In this document: positions 19,711-30,332 of the stretch, one piece after another
Layout: each line of letters starts with the position of its first letter
How positions within the stretch are numbered: position 1 is the stretch's first letter
The notes under the pieces: model-generated
Told to the model about the DNA's origin: nothing
The model's database searches: none
The model's input: the letters and a program-made list of their open reading frames with translations, nothing else
Made by a program: the position numbers and the translations under genes
From: Himantopus leucocephalus
Lineage: Eukaryota > Chordata > Aves > Charadriiformes > Recurvirostridae
DNA length: 64,000 bases
Direction: 5' to 3'
NCBI GenBank assembly: GCA_003993805.1
Contig: RSEF01000005.1
Coordinates: forward strand, 41,595,215-41,659,214

Positions 19711-20484
19711 GTGTGGTTTGTAGGACAGCTACACTAAATTATGCAGTGGGTTAACCTGGAACATGGCAGACCAGAATAAAACTAGTTCCTTGCTTTAGCA
19801 AGTCAAGTGGGCAAAGACCCAAATGAGGTACATGAGTTTTGGTGCTTTAGACTTCTCTTGAACTGAATCAGAAGCATCTCCTGAAGAAAAGGCTCCCTTC
19901 ACTCAACAGACCCTTTGTTTGGTATTGTACAATAGGTGTTTCTTGATAGATGGTTACATGTGTATGAGCTGCCCTCATACACCTAACTAATGATCAGTTT
20001 CAGTGTCATTAATTAAAACTAGAGGAGGCAAGTGTCCCCCTGTGAGTTTATTTGCACTTGATAACTACCTTGGAGAACTGAGCAGTATAATTGGGGGACC
20101 ATAATCAGCGATTGAAGTCCTTGCTCTGTAAACTGGCCTACTGAACAGAGAATACTGTAGAAGCTGGGCTTGCAGTCAGACATTGTTTAATGTCCTCTTG
20201 ATTGTTTTCATGCAGCTTTATTCTGTCAGAGGGAGTATCAGAGTACTATAATCTTTCTTCAGTTCTGCTGACTGAGAGAGCTTTTGAAAACAAATCCTGA
20301 AGGAGTTCCTGTACTTAGTGCTGAGTTTCAGGTAGCATGAGAAATGCATTTGTACGCTGTTTTTGTGAGCCTGTTTCCAAATGTTTGCTTATTTTTGCTC
20401 ATTTTATGCCTACCATTTTTAGAATAGTCTAGATAGGACTTGGTCTTCTGCCAGCTCTGGCAAGCAGTACATACTGTGTCTTGG
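19711..20484. other. Intergenic, nothing recognised
   Basis: AT-rich sequence between two CR1 tails, with no exon or RNA gene seen. Confidence 0.4.
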
Positions 20485-20695
20485 GCTATTCAAATTAGGC
20501 ATAGATAAAACTTCCCTAGGGAGCTTGTGCTGCAGTGAAACATGTTGCCCATAGATATGGTGGAACTTCCATCCTTGGAAGTTTCCAAGACTCAGCTAGA
20601 CAAACGCACAGCTGACATGTTCTAGTGGTGGTAGTGGTCCCACTTCATGACTGGACTAGATGTCCCCCAAAGGTTCCTTCCGAATGATTTGATGA
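20485..20695 (+). repeat. CR1 LINE 3' end, second copy
   Basis: This copy contains GGTGGAACTTCCATCCTTGG, AAGACTCAGCTAGACAAA, TCTAGTGGTGGTAGTGGTCC and GACTGGACTAGATGTCCCC, the ordered 3' motifs of avian CR1. It is a different CR1 family from the copy at 19010-19710, judging by the GTGGTAGTGGTCCCACTTC segment. Confidence 0.85.
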
Positions 20696-22439
20696 GCTTG
20701 CTGCATCAGGACAACTCCCCCTCTCTCAAGATGCCTGTTCTCACAGGAACAGCAGATCCATGCACAGGGTAGACAGGTGTCTTCCATCAAACACAAGCTG
20801 CAAGGACCTCTTAAGCTGAGATAGGTGCAGTGTACTGCACCTCAGGGCTGGCCTGGGTTTGCTGGAGAAGGTGTGGTGTGAAGGGGCTTTAGTTGCCAAA
20901 TCTGCTTTCTGCTGTGATGCTGCTGACTTGGTGCCTCTCCACATTAGCTTGCATCCAGTTTCTCAGTTCTGTGTGTCAGACGTATGGAGCTACCAGCAAA
21001 CTTGGGTGTTGCTAGAGAAGTCACAGAGAGACTAGAGAGTATCACAGACCTGTTTCATTGTTTTGCTTTTGGACATTTCCCCATTGTTACATTATACAGC
21101 TGCCCCTCATGTATTCTGTCAGTATAGGATATGCCAAACCTTTCCAGGAGGGAGCATGGCAGTTCTGCAGAGACACACCCCCCATTACTCACATACAATA
21201 GCTGTGCATGCGCTGACCAAGTACAGCCCAGAGTTCTCTGTGCTGCACTAACTTGAAAAAAATCTTGTTAGGAATTGGTTTTCACTGCATCTTGCAGGAA
21301 CTTAGCAGACTTCCCTGAGCCTAAGTGCACAAGTGCTTTGTTCGCCAACGTACCAAGTGAATCCAAGTGCACTTCTCCTTCTGCCCACCCCAGCCCATGA
21401 CAGAGCTGTGGAACAGCACATGTGCAAGAGCTGTTCTGCTTGTGACTACAGTGCCAATTGCAAGAACATTCAAGTAAAGGCTATGGAAACGTGATTGAAT
21501 GATTGAACTGAACAGTGCAGTGAGCACTGAAAGTTTGACAGTCTTGAGGTCTTCTTCTGTAAAAAAAACATAAATAAAATTCAAGCATTGGTGAACCATG
21601 GGGAAGAACTTGTGCAAATATTGACAGGATTATGTTGCAGGAAACACAGACACTGAGGCTTGCTGGCAGCAAAACAGTCAGACCCCAAAATTATGCTGTG
21701 CGTGGAGACTGTGAGGATGTCAAATGCTGGCATGAAAGAAGGGGCTTCTTTCACATATTACAGCCACAGGACTTGATGCAGGTTTTCTGGGGTGTCTGTC
21801 ATGCTATGTAAGTATATATGTGCTGGCATGGCAGAGTTATGAAGAGATCAGTTTGTGTTGAAATACATGCCATGCTCACTAAATCAGTAACCTCATTTTG
21901 GAAGCTCCCTCCAAGTAATCACTTCAAAATAGTCTGGAATAAATCACTACTTGTATGTCCGCACTCTATGCCCACCCCTCAGGTGGAAGCCATCTTTTAT
22001 CACATTTTAAGGGAAAAGGCGTGACTTACTTTGCACAGAAGCCAAAGCTATTCTGTGGCACATAGTATTTCTGTAACAATGAAGTTATTGGTCAGAACTC
22101 AGGACCCTTTCCATTTATACCACAGCTTTCCCAGCATTGATAACAGAGATAAGCTTTATGCCCACTTTGTATATTCTTTGGGCCCTGAATGATCCTTGAA
22201 ATGAAGACCCAGGACATGCCATACCCTAATGGGCTGCGTGGCCTGTTCCAGGATCTCCTCTTCCCCTTGGCTTTTGGAACTTTCTTCACTGACATCCTCT
22301 TGTCTTTTTTCAGAAGCTTGCCATGAGTGATGGTAGGGTCTGTTCATGGTGTGGTGTGAGCTTTCAGTTTGATCGTCTGCAGAAGAGACAGATGAACCTG
22401 ATGTATTGCCTTCCACTGTGTCCCTCTGAGATTATTTCA
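20696..22439. other. Intergenic, nothing recognised
   Basis: No exon, repeat or RNA gene was recognised by eye. The open frames here are short and without domains. Confidence 0.4.
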
Positions 22440-22479
22440 TATCTATTGCAGCTATGTCCAATTGAAAATTGTAATTACA

Positions 22480-23170
22480 GTTATATACAGGAAAGACAAA
22501 CATATTACAGTATGGGTCTACATGGATATCTCAGAACATGCCACATTAACCTACACTGAGGTGTCATGAAGGCTTTGATCTAATGTGCATCAGAGGCAAA
22601 TACCAATGCTATGATTTAGATGAATGTTCCCTTGGCCACCATCAGTGTGGAATTTTTTTATGATGTTACAATACACCAGGACGCTACAAATGCAAGTATA
22701 AAGAAGGTACAGAGGCAATGGAACAAACTGCATACTTATTCCTAATGTTATGGTTGAACCACCTGGTCCATATCATACATTCAAGGGCAACAGCATGCTC
22801 CCTAAGCGAGGCAGTGGTATAATGAATAGGATTGCTGATGGAGGCACAAGGCAACCCCTCAGACCACCATATGCACCTGCTATTGTTACAGAAAGGCTGG
22901 TGACCGGGACAACAACTCAACCTACACCCAGGCCAATGACTTGTCCTACACTCAGGCCAACACCTCGACTGACACGAAAGCCAAACACTAGGTATGTCCT
23001 GGTGACAAGGCCAGTGACGAAGCCAGTGATGAGGCCTCCACGTCCAACACCACCTCAGTCTACAACTTTAAGACCTACAGAGAACTCCTCTGATAACAAC
23101 TGAAGAGCCTTCACATGTTCCTATTGAAACTATGTCTTCCCAAGGAATTACAGATGACAACAGGATAAAA
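22480..23170 (+). pseudogene. NPNT: Retrocopy (processed pseudogene) of nephronectin, central part
   Basis: The parent gene encodes an extracellular-matrix EGF-repeat/MAM protein that binds integrin alpha8beta1. From 22562 the translation reads CHEGFDLMCIRGKYQCYDL then DECSLGHHQC, matching consecutive NPNT EGF-like repeats. It continues with RYKCKYKEG, RGNGTNC, VMVEPPGPYHTFKGN, a long Pro/Thr-rich linker (about 22860-23080) and finally GITDDNRI. In NPNT these segments come from several exons, but here they are contiguous, so this is a retrocopy. Damage includes an in-frame TGA at 22661 where NPNT has Arg (CGA to TGA decay), a 1-nt deletion near 22709 and another shift near 23080. Weaker similarity (DISEHAT versus DIDECAT) extends up to about 22480. 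The MAM domain is absent; homology stops near 23168 at an A-rich stretch next to a CR1 fragment. EGFL6 was considered and fits less well. Confidence 0.82.
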
Positions 23171-23199
23171 TTTTATATATATAAAAAAAAAAATGCAAA

Positions 23200-23243
23200 A
23201 AGGCCCTGGTCCTCATGGGGGACTTCAACCACCCTGATATCTG
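23200..23243 (+). repeat. CR1 LINE, endonuclease-domain fragment running into a gap
   Basis: CCTGGTCCTCATGGGGGACT followed by TCAACCACCCTGATATCTG encodes LVLMGDFNHPDI, the conserved endonuclease motif of CR1 ORF2. The copy is 5' truncated just upstream and disappears into the 100-N gap. Its reverse transcriptase part and 3' end are not seen on the other side. Confidence 0.85.
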
Positions 23244-23343
23244 NNNNNNNNNNNNNNNNNNNNNNNNNNNNNNNNNNNNNNNNNNNNNNNNNNNNNNNNN
23301 NNNNNNNNNNNNNNNNNNNNNNNNNNNNNNNNNNNNNNNNNNN
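23244..23343. other. Assembly gap, exactly 100 N
   Basis: This is a fixed-size placeholder gap. It begins inside a CR1 endonuclease motif, so it probably hides the rest of that LINE, possibly kilobases. Confidence 0.97.
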
Positions 23344-26300
23344 CCCAGCTGCTGCTCAGCACTTGAGATGGCTCTGGCTTGTTATCTGCTTCCATTTGTG
23401 GGGACAGAGGAACCTGTGCTGTGTGTGTGCGAGCATGCATGTGTGTGTGTCTGGCTGCCTGTCATTACAGCACTAATGGAAATACTGCACGGATCACAAC
23501 TCTCAATTAGCTCCTCGGGAGATTGCTGTGACAGCCAGTTACTGAACAGCAAGGCCTGAAGGAATGAATTAATTTGTAGTACACGGCAGTTAGAGTCACA
23601 GTGTTAGCAATGGAATGAGACAGCAATAGACCCTTATTAGGCTCAGGCTGTGTGATGCAAGAGACTGTTACCTGGGGGACGTATCTTTTTTCTCTATCAC
23701 ACCCCCCTAGGGTTAGGAAGGATCTTAGCCCATGAGTGAATGAGTTTAGAGCTCTTAGTTTGGTCCTTGGAGCCACTGTCTGCCTGAGGCTATTTGGCAG
23801 CCAGCAATGGGCTTTCATTCAACACAGACAAGGGCAGGCTGCTCTCCTCCTGGCTTGGAGCCAGGCCAAAGCCTCTAAGTGAGTGGTATTCAGGGGAGGT
23901 AAGGCTATCTTTCTGTCCTCTTCAAACAACATCTTTCCTCCTTATTAGTTCAGATAACTGTATATCACAGAGGGTATCCTAAGGCTGCTGCACCAGGGGA
24001 TGCTAGTGTCTTGCCTTTGCAGTGCTACATTTATACATAGAGATAGAGGAGCAAAATGTGCTTGGCAAGGCGTGAGCACGTAGGCAGTCTTCGTAAACTG
24101 TTCCTAGAAAAACCGTAGATCTTCAGAGACAGCCTGAAGTTTCAAGAGCTTCTGCCCACAAACAGCCACACATTCCCTGTAGCCTGAAATACCATACTAT
24201 GGCCCAGCAATACAATTTCGGCTTTCTACCCTCTTATTTTTCAGGTCTGCTGTCCAAAGATTTGCAGTCCCTTATTCTGACATTCACAAAGCTGAATACA
24301 AAGCTAAGTCTTGTCTTTTATCAATTATGTAATGACTTTTTCTTAAAACTTGTTTTTAACTTCTTTTATAGACATGGATTCTTAGCGTGCAGAGTGGATT
24401 TGTCACAGTGGGACACCAGCCTTTCTCTTCCCTTGATCAACCAGCTAGTGAGAAGCAATGCGAAGCCAATGAAGTTTTGGGCATGCTACTTGTTTTAGCT
24501 GGGACAGATTCGATCTCCAGAACTGTGTGACATGCAGAGCTGGGAAGAAGTAGGGTGAAAACAGAGGAACGTTCTCAGAGCAATCCTTGCAGAAGGTAAG
24601 AAACAAGAAGGTTTCCTATGGACCATTCCTGTACTGAATTTGGTGCTTGAGAACAGAACTCTGTTGTGTTGCTCTGGTAGGCTGAGGAATGTGCTACATT
24701 CCCACATGGGAATAAATGGCCTGTATCTTAAGTTCTTCATGTTCTGGAAAGGAAGATGTTTGAGTGGTGAGGAAAAGAGAAAGTTCACTGACAATGCAGC
24801 CCCTAAAGGTGGTTGTCCTCTGTTTATCTGCTAGAAGGGACATGGAGCAGCACCAGCAGAGCCTTTTTATGCCATCCTGGTCTTTAGGCACAAGAGGGGT
24901 GTTTTCTTTTGAAGGAATTCCCAAGAGTCAGTCAGTCTGTGGTCCTTGAATTGTCAACCAAAAAATGGAGCAGTTATGTTACCAGAAAGCAGGAAATCAA
25001 GCCCAAGCTGCTCTCAGCACTGGTGTCCTCGTAACTTGCAAGTCATCAAAGTGGTTGTAAAAGGGTTTGCAGCTCTGGCAGTGCTCCTCCTGTGGGCAGT
25101 ATTGCCTTGGTGTGCTTTTATTTTCCTTCACATCGGAGTGCAAACAAAAGCTGTGGTTCAAACAATCAATCCTTTCCTTTTTGCAGCCTGTGGCTCTTCT
25201 TTGATCTTTGTGTCTGCTCTATGTATTAACTGTCTTGTCCCTTGCTGCACATTCTGGCCAGTAAGTGGTGCTCCGCTCTTCCTTCCAACAGCTCTGTTCT
25301 TTGCGCAGAGCTAAGAAGTGCTGTCATACATCGCTGTTCCTTTCAGGTATGTCTCACCCAGACGCTACGTCATACTTTGATGTAGTGTATTGATACGATA
25401 ATGGTATTTCTAATGTGAGCCTTAACGGTGTGTTTTTAATGATAGAACTTCCTGACATTGTCTTGTTGTCCATACTGGAGATTTTACGTATTTCTACAGA
25501 GGTCCCTGAATAGGTTCCTCTGATGCAGGCCACCAGATGAGCTGGGCCCCAACTGAGTTTTCATGCATAATGTTGAAAGTGAAGAGAAGAACATTTATGT
25601 GGCTGACATGGCTGTAAGGAGAATAGAAATCTTAGGAAAATGAGACATTGGGATACAGCATTTTTTTGATCCACAGTGATGTATTCTTCCCAATTAAAGG
25701 AACATGTTTCTTTACAGGAATATGCGATTTGGCTGGGATATGGGATGGGCCTTCTCCACTGGCCCTTTACAGCCAGGATCTTTTCAGTAATGCAATTCCA
25801 CTCTGAATTTTGATGGCCACAGTGAGATTTTTCCACTCTTGATCACTATTGTGCTGGGATTTTTTCCTGGATGCTAATATTCTGGCTTGGTACCTGTGTT
25901 GAGTTCGTTCTTCTAGATACAAATGATGACACCAGGACCAAGGAAGAAGTAGATCCAGTCTTCTGTTTTGTCCTTTTGTGATGGTACAGTTTTTGGAAGG
26001 AGCAAATAGCTACCCAAATGGTTGTGTTACAGAGACAGGAAGTAAAATGTATATGAAGAATAGGGGGGAAGAAATGGACCAAAAGAGAGAGGCAAAGAAG
26101 ATGGGAGTACAGAAAGAGAGGAAAATTGATAAATAAAAAAAAAAGAGAAGTGACTAAAGCAAGAGAAAAGAGAGGGAGATTCTCTCCTGATTAGAATTCA
26201 TGAACTCCATTCTTACATTAAGTCTATATATGACACCTGGCCTTTAATGTGAAGCTGCCTACGAGCATTAAAAATTAAAAGCAGAAGGTAGGATCCATCC

Positions 26301-29300
26301 ATCTCGGGCAGCGCTGCTCCCCTCCTATCTGAGCTCTGCACAAAGCTATTACACATTGATAAATTATTTTGGGTAATAGCTGAGATATTACATTGTTTCT
26401 GAGTGAAGGTAAAATCTCTCCATGACACGGGCATTTATCAGGAGCGCATTTCATCCTATTTATTATGGCCGAGACGAGATCGCAGGCTGCGGGCAGAGCT
26501 GGCACGTCGTGCTGATCACCTCCCCCATCGCCTCCCTTCCCTCTGTCACTTAGATGATGGGATATTGATGGAGCTCATGACAAGTTAATTATTAACTAAA
26601 GATATGCAGTTCACCTTTGCCAGGGGAGGGGGCATAGAAGAGAGCAACGATAGTTCTTAAAAAAATAAATATATCCATTGTATCTTAGGATTGTTCTCTC
26701 CACCTTCCTCTCCATTCTACCTGTGGTATTTTACACCCCCCACCCCCCACCCCCCCCAAATAAATCAGATAGGTTATTTGAATTCCAGTATGGTCTAGAA
26801 GGCAACAGAAATGGAAGAACCTCTAAGAACTTTAGGTCTTGTTCAAAAAAAGTTTCCACAAAAGTTTTTCTCCATTGGCTTGGCATTGGAAATAAGTGGG
26901 GAGAAACTTTCACTGTCCACTGAGTAACAATGACTTCTCTCACTCTTGAGAGGGCCAGAAAGCAGACTTTTGATTCTGTCCCATAAATAAATGCTTTTTT
27001 CTTTGTAAGGAAGGGATGTCCTGACATCCTCTGAGTATTTCAGCTATTCCTTTCCACTGAGTGCTGGATGTTCACCTGAAGGCTAGCTGGTTTTGCAGGA
27101 CAGAGGTGGAAAGGCGATGGCCACAAAGATAATGCTTGCTTGCTTGTTCATCTGAGCTCCTAGGCTAAACAGGATGAGTTTGCCAACACATGAAGGACTG
27201 TGTCATATTTTCATCCTGGTAGTCTTGAGCACTGAGGGAGACAGCTGCTATATGTGAACATTTGGGTTACTGTATTAGACACACTGAATCATAATAAATA
27301 AGAGTTGCTCAGTTGACTGGCTGTGGATTGAGTACTCCTTCAGTCTGCAGCATTCACCTTGCAGTAACACAGCCAGTCAGTGCTACCTTATGGCCATTTA
27401 CTATGAGTTAGTGTCCCAGCTGAACTAGTGTCTTACTCATTTTGCAGAGAAAATGGCCAAGAGTTGCACTGAGAAGTTTTCTTGTCAGCAGTCTCATCAG
27501 GAAGGCTGAGGTGCGAGCGACCCTCTGACTCTAATTCTGCAGTTTGTTGACTAGGTTGGAGACAAGGCAGTAAAAAGGCAGTTGGATGCCAGAGGTAACT
27601 AGTACACTGTTTTATGCTAAGCTGCTTCTGGTTTGTCCATGAGCTATCTTAGCACTGTGTTGGTCAGGTAGTTCTAGAAGAAAGGAGCAGCTGCTGTAAG
27701 CCACCGTGACAGCGGTCATTTAGAAAATCATAAGAGAAAGTATCACAGTCTAACAAAGGAATCATTCCCTCCATACGGTCTATAGCAAGACCTGCCTAGT
27801 AAGTTTTCACCACTTGAGAGTCCTTCAGAAAATATAAATTTGTGTTTATTTTTCAAAACCCAAGCTGCTCTAGATGTCAGTTTAAAACTACAGGTGTGCC
27901 AAATTTCACGCAGGTTGCATTTGAAGCCTATAGCTCATTTAGGCCCCATCTACTTCACTTCCTTGAAGAAAGCATAAGATTATTACTTCAGGATTGTGGC
28001 CTGTTAACTTTGAAATTTTCCATAGAATGAAGCTTCTGCTTTTGTCCTGCTTGTATTTTCAAGTGCTGTATCTCAAATGACACGTCTGTCAGCTGGGATC
28101 CAAGAGTAAAAACAATAGGTCTCCTCTGGAATTTTTTTTTTTAAAAAAAGGTTATTTTCCTAGTTGTCTTCTTATGGGCTGTGGTAAGGGATGCAACATT
28201 ACTACCCGGTGTTTCTGAAACAAACTGGTCTCCCCAGAGAGAAATTTCACTTACTTTCTTCAAGTATTCCAAAACTTGTGAAAGCTGCTGTGTGCTCTCT
28301 ATTCTATGGGTGTAAAACATACGATCCTGCACAGCAGTACTGAGCAGGGTAAGGGAAAACAGAGTACTATTCTTTGAAATCCACCAATTTTGTTCCCTTG
28401 GATTAGTGCCCTATGCTGGAGTTTCAGGAGCAGACATTTTGTTTCACTGATTTTTGTTTTTTCCTATGAAAATTGACAGTTCCAGCTCTGGGCTAATTCT
28501 GAAAGATCCTTTTTTAAAACTTATATTATTAATTAATTATTTAAATCAACTGCATTTCCTATTCCACAGCTTTGAGGAATGTCTCTTTGAAAATACAGAT
28601 TTTTACTTCTTTGCCTTAAGCTGGGGAAGTTTAAGTACATTTTAAGCATACGGATTTGGATTTTCAAGTCCTCTCTGAGACTATGTTAGATGCTCTTGCA
28701 CTGAAATCGCTGTGTATAAAGCAAAACTTTCAGGGTCTTCATTTGCTTTGTACACTTTTGCTTTCTGAAATCTCTGAAAATCTAGCTGCTTGTTATCAAA
28801 GGTATGAGAAGGAGAGATGGGATTGGGCTCCCAAGTATAGATAAAGTGAGCGCTGTATGAAACATGGTGGGTAGATTAGCTGTCTGGACTCCAAGTAAGA
28901 AACTGCCCATCACTGCAGTAAGGCTAATCTCTCTGTCCTTGTCTGGTCATAGTGATCAGTTTGCCCTCTACTTAATATAATAAAATATATAATAAAAATG
29001 TATTAACAACTGTGAGCCACCCTCATCCCCTTTCCAAACCCCCCTGGGATCCTCCAAGGTTAGAGGATGTTCAGTATACTCACCTCAAAGAAAATGCACG
29101 TTCATTATCTTCACCCTTTTATTGCACACCTTGTCCTTGCCCGTTGCCTCTCTTGCAGCTGCTTTTTGCTCTGGGCCTTGGTCTGCAGTCCCTGCCTGCA
29201 CAACGTAGCTGTGTTGACATCACTGGTGAAATGCTAATGGTGTAATACCTGGTGGTCCCATTTATCTTGCAAAGATACCTTTCTGGTGAGTTTTGTGAGA

Positions 29301-30076
29301 ACCACATCAGGCTGTGAACTTGTAAATATGCGTTTAGGAGGTCTGGGCTCTTACACCGTCTGTGACTCCTTCAAGGCAGAGACTCCATCATTGTTTCCAA
29401 GCAACGTGCCCACCTGCTGGTTTTGGTAATGACGATGCTTATAGCTTTTTTTCTTATTTTTTACTTCACCTAGACTTTCCTCCTAAACACCTCATAACTC
29501 AAGCTGTAATTTCTTATTCAAAGAATGCCTCTCACACTAACATAGGTAATAGCAAGACTTCAGTGCTACCAGGTTGTTCATGTAACACACAGTTCTATAG
29601 AAGTATGAATAAGGAGGCAATGGAGATGGGATTGCTCTGCTTGAACTTGGAGATCATTATGTTCATAGAATAAGCATTGAAGTCCCATAAGAAAAAGGCC
29701 TGTGTTGAGAGACAGTTCTATGCATACATTTTGTTGAGGTGTATCTTCTCATTTGGAAAAGTACCTATTCCAAATATTAATCTTTTCTGGCATAAAGATG
29801 ATGACATGTGGTTATACTACCTGCTGGATACAGAAATATGCGAGAAACTCAAGTTAAGTTTATGCTAGCTTTACTAGAATTAGCTCACTTTTGAATGTGG
29901 CTCAGTGTGATTTACTGAACTGTACGTAGGAGAGTGTATTCAGGCAGCAGTACAGGAGGTGTCACAGGGCAGGCAGTAGCAGCAAATCAGATAGACAACA
30001 CTCGTCAGAATATGGTTCTTTCACAAGAGTTAGAACTGAATGTGCAGTTTAACTGATGTTGTGTCCTGTCATATGT
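23344..30076. other. Intergenic, no gene seen; candidate conserved element at 26210-26600
   Basis: No exon or RNA gene was recognised. A 122-codon frame at 24946-25314 contains hydrophobic runs but no domain and no splice context. 26210-26600 has CpG-containing, TAAT-bearing sequence unlike its flanks. A C-rich run lies at 26738-26758. Confidence 0.4.
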
Positions 30077-30332
30077 GACAGAGTTTTCACTGCGTGTAGC
30101 CTGTGTTGGGCAGGCGGCGTATTTGTTCAGCGAGGCTTTACGGCTGTGCTGTCCTGTGTGGGAGGTCATGTGCTGCTGTGATGTGTCAGGTCTGGTGTCC
30201 TTNCGACAGAGTTTTCACTGCATGTAGCATGTGTTGGGCAGGCGGCGTATTTGTTCAGCGAGGCTTTATGGCTGTGCTGTCCTTGTTTGGGAGGTCATGT
30301 GCTGCTGTGATGTGTCAGGTCTGGTGTCCTTT
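30077..30332. repeat. Near-identical direct duplication (about 126 bp x2) split by a single N
   Basis: Copy 1 (30077-30202) and copy 2 (30205-30332) both run from GACAGAGTTTTCACTGC to GGTCTGGTGTCCTT with a few substitutions and small indels. One N at 30203 sits exactly at the junction. This most likely represents two alleles placed in tandem by the assembler. Confidence 0.9.

Noticed and set aside
24946..25314. A 122-codon frame with two hydrophobic segments, resembling a small membrane protein
   Set aside because: No homology was recognised and there is no promoter or splice context. Hydrophobic runs arise easily from T-rich DNA.
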